Source of the DNA: Streptomyces collinus
Lineage (GTDB): Bacteria; Actinomycetota; Actinomycetes; Streptomycetales; Streptomycetaceae
DNA: 64,000 bases
Direction of reading: 5' to 3'
Assembly: GCF_031348265.1 (NCBI RefSeq)
Contig: NZ_CP133771.1
Coordinates: forward strand, 1,612,001-1,676,000
Part shown: piece after piece, positions 42,388-50,514 of the stretch
How the letters are laid out: the number at the start of each line of letters is the position of its first letter
Position numbering within the stretch: the stretch's first letter is position 1
Made by a program: the position numbers and the translations under genes
Notes under the pieces: generated by a model
The model's database searches: none
What the model was told of the DNA's origin: nothing
What the model saw: the letters and a program-made list of their open reading frames with translations, nothing else

Positions 42388-43206
42388 TCAGAAGGAGGCG
42401 AGCACGGAGCCGGCGTACTTGTCCTGGATGAACTTCTTCACCTCGGGCGAGGTGAGGAGCTTCGCGAGCTTCTTCACGCGCGGGTCGTCCTCGTTGCCCT
42501 TCTTCACGGCGAGGAAGTTGCCGTAGGGGTTGTTCTTCGGGGACTCCAGGACGAGGGCGTCCTTGGACGGCTTGAGGTCGGACTCGATGGCGTAGTTGCC
42601 GTTGACGACGGCGGCGTCCACGTCGTCGAGGGAGCGCGGCGTCTGGGCCGCCTCCAGCTCCTTGAACTTGAGGTTCTTGGGGTTCTTGGCGATGTCGGAG
42701 GGGGTCGCCTCGTTGCCGACGCCGGCCTTGAGGGTGATGAGCCCGTCGGCGGCGAGGAGCTTGAGGGCACGGGCCTCGTTGACCGTGTCGTTGGGGATGG
42801 CGACGGTCGCACCGCTCTTCAGGTCGTCGGCCTTCTTGACCTTGTGGGAGTAGAGGCCGAGCGGCTCCAGGTGGACCGTGACGACGGGCACGATGTCGGT
42901 GCCGTTCTTCTTGTTGAAGTCGTCGAGGTACGGCTTGTTCTGGAAGTAGTTGGCGCCGACGGAGCCGTCCTGCGTCGCCGTGTTCGGCGTGACGTAGTCG
43001 GTGAACTCCTTGACCTGGAGGTCCAGGCCCTCCTTCTCGGCGAGGTTGTCCTTGACGTAGTTCAGGATCTCGGCGTGCGGGACGGGGCTGGCGGCGACGA
43101 TCAGGGGGCCGTCGGTGGAGGAGCTGTCGGCGCCGCAGGCGCTGAGCCCGAGGGTGAGGGCTCCGGCGGCGAGGACGGCGGTGGTGATCTTGGCGATGTT
43201 ACGCAC
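42388..43206 (-). CDS. metQ: Methionine-binding lipoprotein MetQ
   Basis: A 272-residue NlpA/MetQ-family protein. The signal peptide ends in a lipobox (LSAC, Cys24 lipidated). Mature sequence contains the family pattern SPVPHAEILNYV, DYVTPNTATQDGSVGANYFQNKPYLD and VAIPNDTVNEARAL. It captures D/L-methionine outside the membrane for MetNI. GTG at 43206 follows GGAAAGG. It starts 62 bases after metI and ends in a hairpin terminator. It has the MetQ rather than the amino-sulfonate specificity pattern, but related NlpA proteins bind other ligands. Confidence 0.93.
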   Translation of the reverse strand: MRNIAKITTAVLAAGALTLGLSACGADSSSTDGPLIVAASPVPHAEILNYVKDNLAEKEGLDLQVKEFTDYVTPNTATQDGSVGANYFQNKPYLDDFNKKNGTDIVPVVTVHLEPLGLYSHKVKKADDLKSGATVAIPNDTVNEARALKLLAADGLITLKAGVGNEATPSDIAKNPKNLKFKELEAAQTPRSLDDVDAAVVNGNYAIESDLKPSKDALVLESPKNNPYGNFLAVKKGNEDDPRVKKLAKLLTSPEVKKFIQDKYAGSVLASF

Positions 43207-43268
43207 GAAAAGTGCCTTTCCTTATGGCCTTGCGGGTGGTGCGACCTCGTCGTGGGTGGACGAGGCGA

Positions 43269-43976
43269 TCAGGAGGCGGCTTTGAGGAGCCGCAGTTTGG
43301 GGGCGGGCCCAGAGTGGGCGCCGCGGCGGTGCAGGGAGCGGGCCGCGTAGTCGCCGGCGAACTGGATGACCGAGATGACGACGGCGAGGATCGCGACGGT
43401 GATCCACATCAGCTGGGTCTCGAAGCGCTGGTAGCCGTAGCGGATGGCGATGTCTCCGAGGCCGCCGGCACCGACGGTGCCGGCCATGGCCGAGTAGCCG
43501 ATGAGGGCGACGATCGTGGTGGTGGTGCTGGAGATCAGCGACGGCAGGGACTCGGGGACGAGGACCTTGCGGACGATGGTCCAGGTGTTGCCGCCCATGG
43601 ACTGCACGGCCTCGACGAGCCCGTGGTCCACTTCGCGGACGGCCGTCTCGACCAGGCGCGCGAAGAAGGGGATGGCTCCGACGGCGAGCGGCACGATGGC
43701 GGCCTCGACACCGATGGTCGTCCCGGTGATCGAGCGGGTGAAGCCCATCAGCGCGACCATCAGGATGATGAACGGCAGGGAGCGGGCGATGTTCACCACC
43801 TGCCCGATGACCTTGTTGGCGGCGAGGTTCTGGAGCAGGCCGCCGCGGTCGGTGAGGACCAGCAGGATGCCGAGCGGCAGTCCGCCGACGACGGCGATGA
43901 GCGTGGACCAGCCGACCATGTAGAGGGTGTCCCAACACGCCTGCTCCAGCAGGGGCTGCATCTCGGACCAGGTCAC
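43269..43976 (-). CDS. metI: Methionine ABC transporter permease MetI
   Basis: A 235-residue permease with five or six helices. The conserved MetI pattern is ARSLPFIILMVALMGFTRSITGT near residues 64-86. The coupling region is EAVQSMGGNTWTIVRKVLVPESLP, and GYSAMAGTVGAGGLGDIAIRYGYQRF follows. Its GTG overlaps the metN stop by four bases (GTGA). A dimer of MetI with two MetN subunits forms the importer. Confidence 0.95.
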   Translation of the reverse strand: MTWSEMQPLLEQACWDTLYMVGWSTLIAVVGGLPLGILLVLTDRGGLLQNLAANKVIGQVVNIARSLPFIILMVALMGFTRSITGTTIGVEAAIVPLAVGAIPFFARLVETAVREVDHGLVEAVQSMGGNTWTIVRKVLVPESLPSLISSTTTTIVALIGYSAMAGTVGAGGLGDIAIRYGYQRFETQLMWITVAILAVVISVIQFAGDYAARSLHRRGAHSGPAPKLRLLKAAS

Positions 43977-45007
43977 TTGGCACCTTCCTTCACCGGTTCG
44001 GAGTCGTGGCCCAGGAGGTCGATCTGGAGGCCCTTTTCGCGCAGGAAGCCGATGGGCACGACGTTGTCCTCGTAGCGGCCGGGCAGTTCGATGCGCATCC
44101 GGCCGACCTGGAGGCCGCCTACGGTGTCGATGGCGGCGCCGAGGATCGATATGTCGATGTTGTAGGTGCGGGCCAGTTGCGAGATGACGGGCTGGGTGGC
44201 GCTCTCGCCCTGGAAAGTGACGTCGACGACCGTGCGGTCCTCGCCGGAGGCCTCGCCGTCGAGCGGGAAGAGCGCCGAGGCGAGTTCGGAGCCAGGGGTC
44301 GCGAGGAGCTCGCTGACCGTGCCCGACTCGACGATGCGCCCGTTCTCCATCAGCGCTGCCGAGTCGCAGACCGACTTCACGACGTCCATCTCGTGGGTGA
44401 TGAGCAGGACGGTCAGGCCGAGCTGCCGGTTGAGGTCGCGCAGCAGCGCCAGGATCGAGCGGGTGGTCTCGGGGTCGAGGGCGCTGGTGGCCTCGTCGGA
44501 CAGCAGTACCTTCGGGTCGCCGGCGAGCGCGCGGGCGATGCCGACGCGCTGCTTCTGGCCGCCGGAGAGCTGAGCCGGGTAGGACTTCGCCTTGTCGGCC
44601 AGGCCGACCAGGTCGAGCAGCTCCAGCGCCTTGCGGGAGCGTTCCTGCCCGGACGTGCCGAGGATCTCCAGCGGCAGTTCGACGTTGTCCTGGACGGTCC
44701 GTGAGGACAGCAGGTTGAAGTGCTGGAAGACCATGCCGATTCGGCTGCGCGCCTGCCGCAGTTCCCTTCCGGCGCGCGGGCCGCGGCCGGCCAGGGCGGT
44801 GAGGTCCTGCCCGGCGACGGTCACGGTGCCGGCCGTGGGGCGTTCCAGCAGGTTGACGCAGCGGATGAGCGAGGACTTACCGGCGCCGGACTGGCCGATG
44901 ACGCCGTACACCTCGCCTTCGCGGACGTGCAGGTCGACGCCGTCCAGGGCGGTGACCTCGCGGCCGCGTGCACGGTAGACCTTGGTCAGGCCCGAGGTGG
45001 TGATCAC
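43973..45007 (-). CDS. metN: Methionine ABC transporter ATPase MetN
   Basis: A 344-residue ATPase. Walker A is GQSGAGKSS, the signature is LSGGQKQR, Walker B is VLLSDEATSALD and the switch His lies in LLITHEM. The C-terminal 85 residues are the NIL (ACT-like) domain that senses methionine and inhibits transport. GTG at 45007 (VITTSGLTKVY) is chosen because homology starts there and GGA lies six bases upstream; an in-frame GTG at 45055 would add 16 residues. It is the first gene of metNIQ. No SAM riboswitch is recognisable upstream, but a tiny Met/Cys-rich frame is (45214). Confidence 0.94.
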   Translation of the reverse strand: MITTSGLTKVYRARGREVTALDGVDLHVREGEVYGVIGQSGAGKSSLIRCVNLLERPTAGTVTVAGQDLTALAGRGPRAGRELRQARSRIGMVFQHFNLLSSRTVQDNVELPLEILGTSGQERSRKALELLDLVGLADKAKSYPAQLSGGQKQRVGIARALAGDPKVLLSDEATSALDPETTRSILALLRDLNRQLGLTVLLITHEMDVVKSVCDSAALMENGRIVESGTVSELLATPGSELASALFPLDGEASGEDRTVVDVTFQGESATQPVISQLARTYNIDISILGAAIDTVGGLQVGRMRIELPGRYEDNVVPIGFLREKGLQIDLLGHDSEPVKEGAK

Positions 45008-45382
45008 TGGGATTCCGTCACTGTCGAGTGCGCGGGCGTGGGTGTGCCCGGGCACAGGTGCATTCGGTCAGGGACGCGACACGGTTCTCGCTGGGGAGTG
45101 GAACCGGGGAGAACATGTGCGCGCGGCGGCTTCGGGTCACGCAGCGCTCAGGGCGTGCGGACGGGCCGCGTCTCGCTTCGGGGCGCGAGCTCAGGGGGTG
45201 GTGCGGGGGCCCTCTAGAAGGCGCACATTCGACACATACAACGAGCACCGGGCGTCATGGTCGCCTCGGTCGCGGGGATGCGGTCGCTCGTCGTGGTCAT
45301 GCCGTCAGTAAAACACGCGTACGGTCCTTACCGGCCCTCCGCTGTCCGGATGCTGGACAGCGGTGGACAGGGTCGCGGCCTG
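45008..45382. other. metN leader region
   Basis: A long leader or intergenic region lies between metN and the HAD gene end. I searched it for SAM-I and SAM-IV features and saw none. It contains a seven-codon Met/Cys frame at 45214-45237 and GC-rich words that could form hairpins. No other gene is convincing. Confidence 0.45.
45214..45237 (-). CDS. Possible leader peptide MCRMCAF upstream of metN
   Basis: A seven-codon frame (ATG at 45237, TAG at 45214) has two Met-Cys-type pairs, an unusual density of sulphur amino acids in front of a methionine importer. It has no Shine-Dalgarno. Cysteine-rich leader peptides controlling sulphur genes are known in mycobacteria, so attenuation is conceivable, but chance is a real alternative. 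Confidence 0.2.
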   Translation of the reverse strand: MCRMCAF

Positions 45383-46033
45383 TCAGTCGCGCAGGGAGAT
45401 CTCCACGCCCTGCTCGGTGACCAGTGCGGACAGGGCCGACAGGTTCTCGATCACCAGATCGGCGCGCAGTTCGTGGGCCTGGTGGGTTGTGGTCAACGCC
45501 ACGGTGGTCATGCCTGCGGCGCGGCCGGACGCCAGGCCCGCGGGGGCGTCCTCGAAGACGACGCAGTGCGCCGGGTCGACACCGAGGGCACGGGCGGCGA
45601 GGAGGTAGGGCTCGGGGTCGGGCTTGCCGCGCGTGATGTCGTCGGCGGCGACGAGGGTCTTGGGCAGGATGCCGACGGCGTCGAGCCGGGCCTCCGCGAG
45701 GCGCCGGGTGGCCGAGGTGACGACGGCCCAGCGGTCGCCGGGCAGGGAGTCGAGGAAGCCGCGGGTGCCGGGCAGCAGGTGCACACCGCCGTTGGGTACG
45801 TCCTCGACCTCCAGGTCCTCGATGCGGGCGACGGCCTGCGGGACGATCTCCGGGGGCAGCAGGTCGGCGGCTATCTCGGCGGCCGGCCGGCCGTGCAGCT
45901 CGATCCGGGCGAACTCCTCGGCCGTGATCCCGTACTCCGTGGCCCACCGTGTCCAGCAGCGGTCCACCGAGGCGAGGGAGGAGACGAGGGTTCCGTCGTT
46001 GTCGAACAGCAGGGCCTGCGCGTGGATCGTCAT
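45383..46033 (-). CDS. HAD-superfamily sugar phosphatase-like hydrolase
   Basis: A 216-residue phosphatase of HAD subfamily IA. Motif I is LLFDNDGTLVSS, with Asn in place of the more common second Asp-flanking residue but both catalytic Asp present. Motif II is VVTSATRRL, motif III is GKPDPEPYLLAA and motif IV is VFEDAPAGLASGRAAG. A helical cap sits between motifs I and II. Family members dephosphorylate sugar phosphates such as 2-deoxyglucose-6-phosphate or phosphoglycolate. It is divergent from the membrane pair at 46103, with 69 bases between. Confidence 0.9.
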   Translation of the reverse strand: MTIHAQALLFDNDGTLVSSLASVDRCWTRWATEYGITAEEFARIELHGRPAAEIAADLLPPEIVPQAVARIEDLEVEDVPNGGVHLLPGTRGFLDSLPGDRWAVVTSATRRLAEARLDAVGILPKTLVAADDITRGKPDPEPYLLAARALGVDPAHCVVFEDAPAGLASGRAAGMTTVALTTTHQAHELRADLVIENLSALSALVTEQGVEISLRD

Positions 46034-46102
46034 GCCCTCGACCCTATGGTGCAGGCCAGGGTCGCAGGCATCGGGCCTTTTCGGCCGTAATAAGGTCGCA
46101 GC

Positions 46103-46462
46103 ATGCTTGCTGCCCTGACGCCGGCGACCGGCGTCGCCGCGCTGCTGCTCGCCGCCTGGTGCGGCTGGGCGGCCTACCGCGACCAGCCGACGAAGGACTG
46201 GCACTTCATCGGGATGGCCGTGGTCACGCTGCTGTCGCTGATCCAGCTGGTGGCCGGGATCGTGCTGCTCGCGCAGGGCGAGAAGCCGGAGCAGGGCACG
46301 ACGATCTTCGTGGCGTATCTGCTGGGGGCTTTCGCGTGCGTCCCGGCGGCCGGGTTCATGTCGCTGGCCGAGCGGACGCGGTGGGGTTCGGTGACGGTGG
46401 CCGCCGGCGGTGTGGTGCTGGCGGTGCTGGAGGTGCGTCTCTATGACATCTGGGGAGGCTGA
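46103..46462 (+). CDS. Hypothetical membrane protein, 119 aa
   Basis: Four hydrophobic segments cover most of the chain (ALLLAAWCGWAAY, MAVVTLLSLIQLVAGIVLLA, IFVAYLLGAFACVPAAG, VTVAAGGVVLAVLEV). TATs and enzymatic motifs are absent. AAGG lies eight bases before the ATG. It is followed after one base by a second membrane protein gene, so the two form an operon and probably a complex. The function is unknown. Confidence 0.8.
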   Translation: MLAALTPATGVAALLLAAWCGWAAYRDQPTKDWHFIGMAVVTLLSLIQLVAGIVLLAQGEKPEQGTTIFVAYLLGAFACVPAAGFMSLAERTRWGSVTVAAGGVVLAVLEVRLYDIWGG

Positions 46463-46463
46463 G

Positions 46464-46871
46464 GTGAGCCGGCGCCGGCTGATCAGCGGTCCGGGCACGC
46501 TGCTGGTGTGGCTGTACGGCGTGATGGTCGTGGGGGCGGTGTCACGGTCCGCGTATCAGATCGCGACGGAGTTCGACCGGGCGCCGCTGGCGTACTCGCT
46601 GTCGGCGGTGGCCGGTGTCGTGTACGGGTTCATCACGTACACGCTGGTGCGGGGCGGCGAGACGGCGCGGAGGATCGCCCTGGCCTGCTGTGTCGCCGAG
46701 TTGGTGGGGGTGTTGACGGTGGGGACCTGGACCTTGGTCGAGCCGTCCGCCTTCCCGGACGCGACCGTGTGGTCCGACTTCGGGATGGGGTACCTCTTCA
46801 TTCCCGTGCTCTTGCCGGTGTCCGCGATCTACTGGCTGCGCAGGGGTGTGCCTCGGGAGGATGCCGCCTGA
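46464..46871 (+). CDS. Hypothetical membrane protein, 135 aa
   Basis: Four predicted helices (LLVWLYGVMVVGAVSRSAY, YSLSAVAGVVYGFITYTLV, IALACCVAELVGVLTVGTW, GYLFIPVLLPVSAIYWL) are separated by short loops. A Cys pair lies within the third helix. GTG at 46464 follows GGGGAGG. It is coupled to the membrane protein upstream. The family is not recognised by name, though the pair is common in Streptomyces as far as I recall. Confidence 0.8.
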   Translation: MSRRRLISGPGTLLVWLYGVMVVGAVSRSAYQIATEFDRAPLAYSLSAVAGVVYGFITYTLVRGGETARRIALACCVAELVGVLTVGTWTLVEPSAFPDATVWSDFGMGYLFIPVLLPVSAIYWLRRGVPREDAA

Positions 46872-46964
46872 GATACGTCAGGCGGCCACGGGCCGTGTGT
46901 GGTTGCTCGCACCCACGCGGCGGAGCCGCATATGGACGCAGCCCCGCACCCCTGAAGGCGAAGA

Positions 46965-47462
46965 TCAAGCCGTCGCCGCGTAGGTGCCGGCCGGCTTCTC
47001 CAGGACGATCATCGGTACGCCGTCGGAGCCCTGGGACGTGCCCACCGTCTCGTAGCCGACCTTGCGGTAGAGGCGGAGGTTGCCCTCGCTGCGGTGGCCG
47101 GTGTGGAGGCGGAAGCGGGTGGCGCCGTGCTGGTCGGCGAGGGCCGATTCGGCTGCCTTGAGCAGGCGGGCGCCGATGCCGTGCCCCTGGAGGCGGGGGT
47201 GGACGCAGAGCTTGCCGATGCCGGCGGCGCCGTCCTCGCTGACCGAGCCGCGGACCGAGCCGACGACCTCCTCGCCGAGCCGGGCCACGAAGACGCAGTC
47301 GCGGGTGACCTCCTCGCGGACCGAGTCGAGGGTTTGGACGAGCGGGTCGATGCGGTAGTTCCCGTACAGCGCCGCCTCCGTCTGGAAGCACAGGTACTGC
47401 AGTCTGAAGATCTGCTCCGCGTCCTGCTCGGTCGCCGCAGAGATGGTCACGCTCATGCCCAT
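46965..47462 (-). CDS. GNAT acetyltransferase
   Basis: A 165-residue single-domain acetyltransferase. The acetyl-CoA loop is HPRLQGHGIGARLLKAAE, followed by RSEGNLRLYRKVGYE and a final strand (PMIVLEKPAG). The substrate is unknown. The ATG at 47462 has GGAGG eight bases upstream; an ATG six bases downstream and one 21 bases upstream are alternatives. Confidence 0.88.
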   Translation of the reverse strand: MGMSVTISAATEQDAEQIFRLQYLCFQTEAALYGNYRIDPLVQTLDSVREEVTRDCVFVARLGEEVVGSVRGSVSEDGAAGIGKLCVHPRLQGHGIGARLLKAAESALADQHGATRFRLHTGHRSEGNLRLYRKVGYETVGTSQGSDGVPMIVLEKPAGTYAATA

Positions 47463-47519
47463 GTGCGCACGCCTCCCGCTCATCTGATCACCGGTCGTCC
47501 CCCACTCCTATCCCCGTCC

Positions 47520-48014
47520 TCAGCGGGCCGCAACCTCCGGTGTGAGCAATCTTCGGAGACATCCCAGGCATCTGGAACGTTCCGGACCAAGACTCCCCTG
47601 TGAGATACCCAACTCCCCTGCGATTTCCCGGTATGTCAGGTCCTCCGGCGAGAGCAGGGCCTCCATCAGCCGGGGACAGCGGCCCGGGAGGCGGCGCACG
47701 GCCTCGCGCAGGGCCCGGCCGCGGGCCGCGGCGAGGGCGAGCTGTTCGGGATCGCGGTCCGGGTCGTCGACCGGTTCACCCGCGTACGGCCGTTCGAGAC
47801 GGGACGTACGGCGGGTGCGGCGCACCTCGGAGCGGACGACACGGCGGAGCCACTGCTGCGGGTCGAGCGGCGGGCCCTCGGTGTCGAGGCGCTCCAGCAG
47901 GCGGAGCCAGACCGCCTGCTCCAGGTCGCCCGGCTCGGTTCCGGCGGAATATGCCTCCGCGGAGGCCTCGGCGGTGAGCAGCGGGCGCAGGGCGGTGACC
48001 AGGTCGTGCGTCAT
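47520..48014 (-). CDS. Sigma-70-family (ECF-like) sigma factor
   Basis: A 164-residue small sigma factor. Region 2-like helices occupy residues 25-70 (EQAVWLRLLERLDTEG, QQWLRRVVRSEVRRTRR). Region 4 at about 105-155 has LPGRCPRLMEALLSPEDLTYREIAGELGISQGSLGPERSRCLGCL, with the recognition helix in GISQGSLGPERSR. The sequence contains two nearby Cys (CLGC) in the last helix. No anti-sigma gene is adjacent. The ATG at 48014 lacks a Shine-Dalgarno. Targets are unknown. Confidence 0.88.
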   Translation of the reverse strand: MTHDLVTALRPLLTAEASAEAYSAGTEPGDLEQAVWLRLLERLDTEGPPLDPQQWLRRVVRSEVRRTRRTSRLERPYAGEPVDDPDRDPEQLALAAARGRALREAVRRLPGRCPRLMEALLSPEDLTYREIAGELGISQGSLGPERSRCLGCLRRLLTPEVAAR

Positions 48015-48027
48015 ATGCGGAGCGACG

Positions 48028-48061
48028 CGGCCGCCCGGGCTGTGGGTTGCCCGGGCGGCCG
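48028..48061 (-). terminator. Hairpin terminator downstream of the glycerophosphodiesterase
   Basis: A perfect 13-bp GC stem (48028-48040 with 48049-48061) has an eight-base loop. It lies 44 bases past the minus-strand phosphodiesterase stop and ahead of the sigma-factor gene. Confidence 0.8.
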
Positions 48062-48104
48062 AAGCTCACTCGACCGGGGGGTGTGAAGTCGGGTGTTGAC
48101 GGGC

Positions 48105-49280
48105 TCAGCCGTTGAAGTCCTCGCGGGCCAGCAGACCCGTGTCGGGCTGGTCGGTGAAGACGCCGTCGATGCCGGTCGCGAAGTACGCCTTGTACGCGCC
48201 GAAGACGTCACCGTAGGCGTCCGCGTCCGTGCCCCTGCGGAAGTCGGCGGGCAGGAAGGGGTTCTCGTTGCGCATCGTGTACGGGTGCAGGATCAGGCCG
48301 ACCTTGTGCGCGTCGGAGACCAGCGTCGTGGGCCGGGTGAGCTTGCCCTGGGCGTCACGCGGGATGACCAGGTCCAGGGTCGGACCGATGCCGCGCGCGT
48401 AGGAGGCGATCTCCCGGAGGCCGGCCGGCTTGACCAGGTCGGCGACCGTGCGCGGGTCGCCGGACTCGACGAAGTCCCAGGGGCGGGAGCCGGCCGAGGA
48501 CAGCAGGACGACCAGCGGGTTGTCGACGAGCCTGTGCAGGCGCTGGACGCTGGTCGGTTCGAAGGACTGGAGGATGACCGGGGAGGTGCGCCGGTCCTTG
48601 CGGTACTTGCGCAGCAGCTTGGCGACGCGCTCCTCCAGCGGCAGTCCCTGCTTGCGGAAGTAGGTCGGGTGCTTGAGCTCGGGGTAGATCCACACCTGCT
48701 TGCCGCGCCTGCGGGTCTGCTCGTCCTGCCATCTGAGGACCTCTTCGAAGGTGGGGATCTCCCAGCGGCCGTCGTAGAGGGTGTTGTGCGGACGGTTGGC
48801 CGGGATGCGCTCGACCGCGCGCAGGGTCTTCAGCTCGGCGAGCGTGAAGTCCTCGGTGAACCAGCCGGTGGTGGAGACGCCGTCGAGGAGCTTGGTCTTC
48901 TTGCGGCCGGCGAACTCGGGGTGGTCGGCGACGTCCGTGGTACCGCCGATCTCAGGCTCGTGACGGCAGACCAGGTGCCCGTCCTTGGTCGGGACCAGGT
49001 CGCCCGCCTCGACGATGTCGGCGCCCAGGTCGAGGGCCAGCTGGTACGAACCGAAGGTGTGCTCCGGGCGGTAGCCGCTGGCGCCGCGGTGGCCGATGAT
49101 CGTCGGCCTGGGCAGGCTTCCCGGTCCGCCGCCGTGCCGGGCGCCGTCCGCTCGCGCGGTGCCGGCCATGCCGAGGACCGCTCCCCCGGCACCGAGCACC
49201 GCCGCGCCGAGCAGGGCCCGCCGGCCCGTTCCGCCCGCTCCGGTACCGCTCGTTTCTTCGTTCGACTCCTGCGTTCCCAT
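48105..49280 (-). CDS. glpQ: Secreted glycerophosphodiester phosphodiesterase
   Basis: A 391-residue GDPD-family enzyme. A Tat-type signal (TGRRALLGAAVLGAGG) ends near residue 45. The TIM-barrel motifs are IIGHRGASGYRPEHT (His and Arg), then DIVEAGDLVPTKDGHLVCRHEPEI, which carries the metal-binding acid and His. It hydrolyses glycerophosphodiesters from phospholipid or teichoic acid to glycerol-3-phosphate outside the cell. Homologs are phosphate-starvation genes in Streptomyces, but I could not find a clean PHO box. GGGAGG lies ahead of the ATG at 49280. It has its own terminator. Confidence 0.93.
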   Translation of the reverse strand: MGTQESNEETSGTGAGGTGRRALLGAAVLGAGGAVLGMAGTARADGARHGGGPGSLPRPTIIGHRGASGYRPEHTFGSYQLALDLGADIVEAGDLVPTKDGHLVCRHEPEIGGTTDVADHPEFAGRKKTKLLDGVSTTGWFTEDFTLAELKTLRAVERIPANRPHNTLYDGRWEIPTFEEVLRWQDEQTRRRGKQVWIYPELKHPTYFRKQGLPLEERVAKLLRKYRKDRRTSPVILQSFEPTSVQRLHRLVDNPLVVLLSSAGSRPWDFVESGDPRTVADLVKPAGLREIASYARGIGPTLDLVIPRDAQGKLTRPTTLVSDAHKVGLILHPYTMRNENPFLPADFRRGTDADAYGDVFGAYKAYFATGIDGVFTDQPDTGLLAREDFNG

Positions 49281-49665
49281 GAGCGCCCTCCCTGCCGTTC
49301 GGCTCGTCACTGCGGGCCGATCGTAGGGGCGCGTACATGACCGGTGGGAGACCCCGGGCCGAACACGCGGGTGACGTCGGATGTCGTAGTGGCTGGTGGG
49401 GAGGATGAGTTGACGGTTCGCCGCGGCTGTTCGATTCGGTCCGGCGGTTCTGGGAACGCGTCCGATGTGCTCCGGGGCGATGTGTGTCACACCATGTCGG
49501 CCGCGTTACGGCGTACCGGCGGCGCGCCACCGCAGGTAAACACGCGTCAACAATGCGTAAGGCCTCGGTGAAGTCGCCGTGCCCGATGTGCGCGATACCC
49601 GGGGCCACGAGTATCGTCCTCACCTGCACAGACTCATACAGAACCCCTTGACACCGGAGGGTCCG
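49281..49665. other. Divergent intergenic region glpQ / acyltransferase
   Basis: It must hold promoters for both flanking genes. A palindrome GTGTG-T-CACAC lies near 49487. TTGACA at 49648-49653 is directly upstream of the acyltransferase and too close to serve as its -35. Open frames here lack coding bias. Confidence 0.4.
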
Positions 49666-50340
49666 TTGTCCCGCTTCGCACTCATCAAGGCAGTGCTCGG
49701 CCCGGTCATGCGCCTGATGTTCCGCCCGCAGGTGGAGGGTGCGGAGCACATTCCCGGCAACGGCCCGGTCATCCTCGCCGGCAACCACCTGACGTTCATC
49801 GACTCGATGATCCTGCCGCTGGTCTGCGACCGTCAGGTCGTCTTCATCGGCAAGGACGAGTACGTGACGGGCAAGGGCCTCAAGGGCCGGCTGATGGCCT
49901 GGTTCTTCACCGGCGTCGGCATGATCCCGGTGGACCGGGACGGTGGCCGGGGCGGTGTCGCAGCGCTGATGACCGGGCGTCGGGTGCTGGAGGAAGGCCG
50001 CATGTTCGGCATCTACCCGGAGGGGACGCGGTCGCCCGACGGGCGGCTGTACCGGGGACGGACGGGGATCGCCCGGCTGACCCTGATGACGGGTGCGCCG
50101 GTGGTGCCCTTCGCCATGATCGGAACGGACAAGTTGCAGCCGGGCGGGGCGGGGCTGCCGCGGCCGGGCAAGGTCACCGTGCGGTTCGGTGAGGCGATGG
50201 AGTTCTCCCGGTACGAGGGGATGGACCGGGACCGGTATGTGCTGCGGGCCGTGACCGACTCGGTGATGGCGGAGGTCATGCGGCTGTCCGGGCAGGAGTA
50301 CGTGGACATGTACGCGAGCAAGGCGAAGGAAGCGGCGTAG
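49666..50340 (+). CDS. PlsC-type 1-acylglycerol-3-phosphate acyltransferase
   Basis: A 224-residue membrane-associated acyltransferase. The HX4D box is NHLTFID, the second motif is FTGVGMIPVDRDGGRG, the glycerol-3-phosphate-binding motif is YPEGTRSPDGRLYRGRTG and the VPFAMIG segment is the fourth block. It acylates lysophosphatidic acid or another lysophospholipid. The start is TTG at 49666, fixed by GGAGG six bases upstream; an in-frame GTG at 49579 would add 29 residues without family similarity. Confidence 0.92.
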   Translation: MSRFALIKAVLGPVMRLMFRPQVEGAEHIPGNGPVILAGNHLTFIDSMILPLVCDRQVVFIGKDEYVTGKGLKGRLMAWFFTGVGMIPVDRDGGRGGVAALMTGRRVLEEGRMFGIYPEGTRSPDGRLYRGRTGIARLTLMTGAPVVPFAMIGTDKLQPGGAGLPRPGKVTVRFGEAMEFSRYEGMDRDRYVLRAVTDSVMAEVMRLSGQEYVDMYASKAKEAA

Positions 50341-50408
50341 GTTTTTCGGGGCGCGGGCGGGGTCGGGGGCCCGGGGCCGTTGGCGGCTGCGGGTTTGTGG
50401 GGGCTTGT

Positions 50409-50429
50409 CGCGCAGTTCCCCGCGCCCCT
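50409..50429 (+). repeat. Intergenic GC repeat, copy 1
   Basis: A 21-base element beginning CGCGCAGTTCCCCGCGCC. Other copies lie at 50480, 53776 and, inverted, at 61330. It is a widespread Streptomyces intergenic word and here lies between the convergent acyltransferase and MFS genes. Confidence 0.75.
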
Positions 50430-50479
50430 TTTGGGCGTGGCCCCAGAGGGCGTGGCCATGTGGAGCCCCGTGCCCGTTT

Positions 50480-50500
50480 CGCGCAGTTCCCCGCGCCCCC
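50480..50500 (+). repeat. Intergenic GC repeat, copy 2
   Basis: It differs from copy 1 only in the last base. The two copies are 71 bases apart in direct orientation. Confidence 0.75.
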
Positions 50501-50514
50501 TCAGGGCGTGGCTC

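Noticed and set aside
45018..45248. 76-codon minus-strand frame upstream of metN with several Cys and Arg
   Set aside because: It overlaps the metN start, lacks a Shine-Dalgarno and has inconsistent codon bias. Only the seven-codon frame inside the leader was kept, as a weak candidate.
45008..45382. Possible SAM riboswitch upstream of metN
   Set aside because: Neither SAM-I nor SAM-IV core motifs are recognisable. A covariance-model search would settle it.
48952..49788. Minus-strand frame covering the glpQ/acyltransferase gap
   Set aside because: It runs antisense into the acyltransferase and out of frame through glpQ, and no motifs are present.
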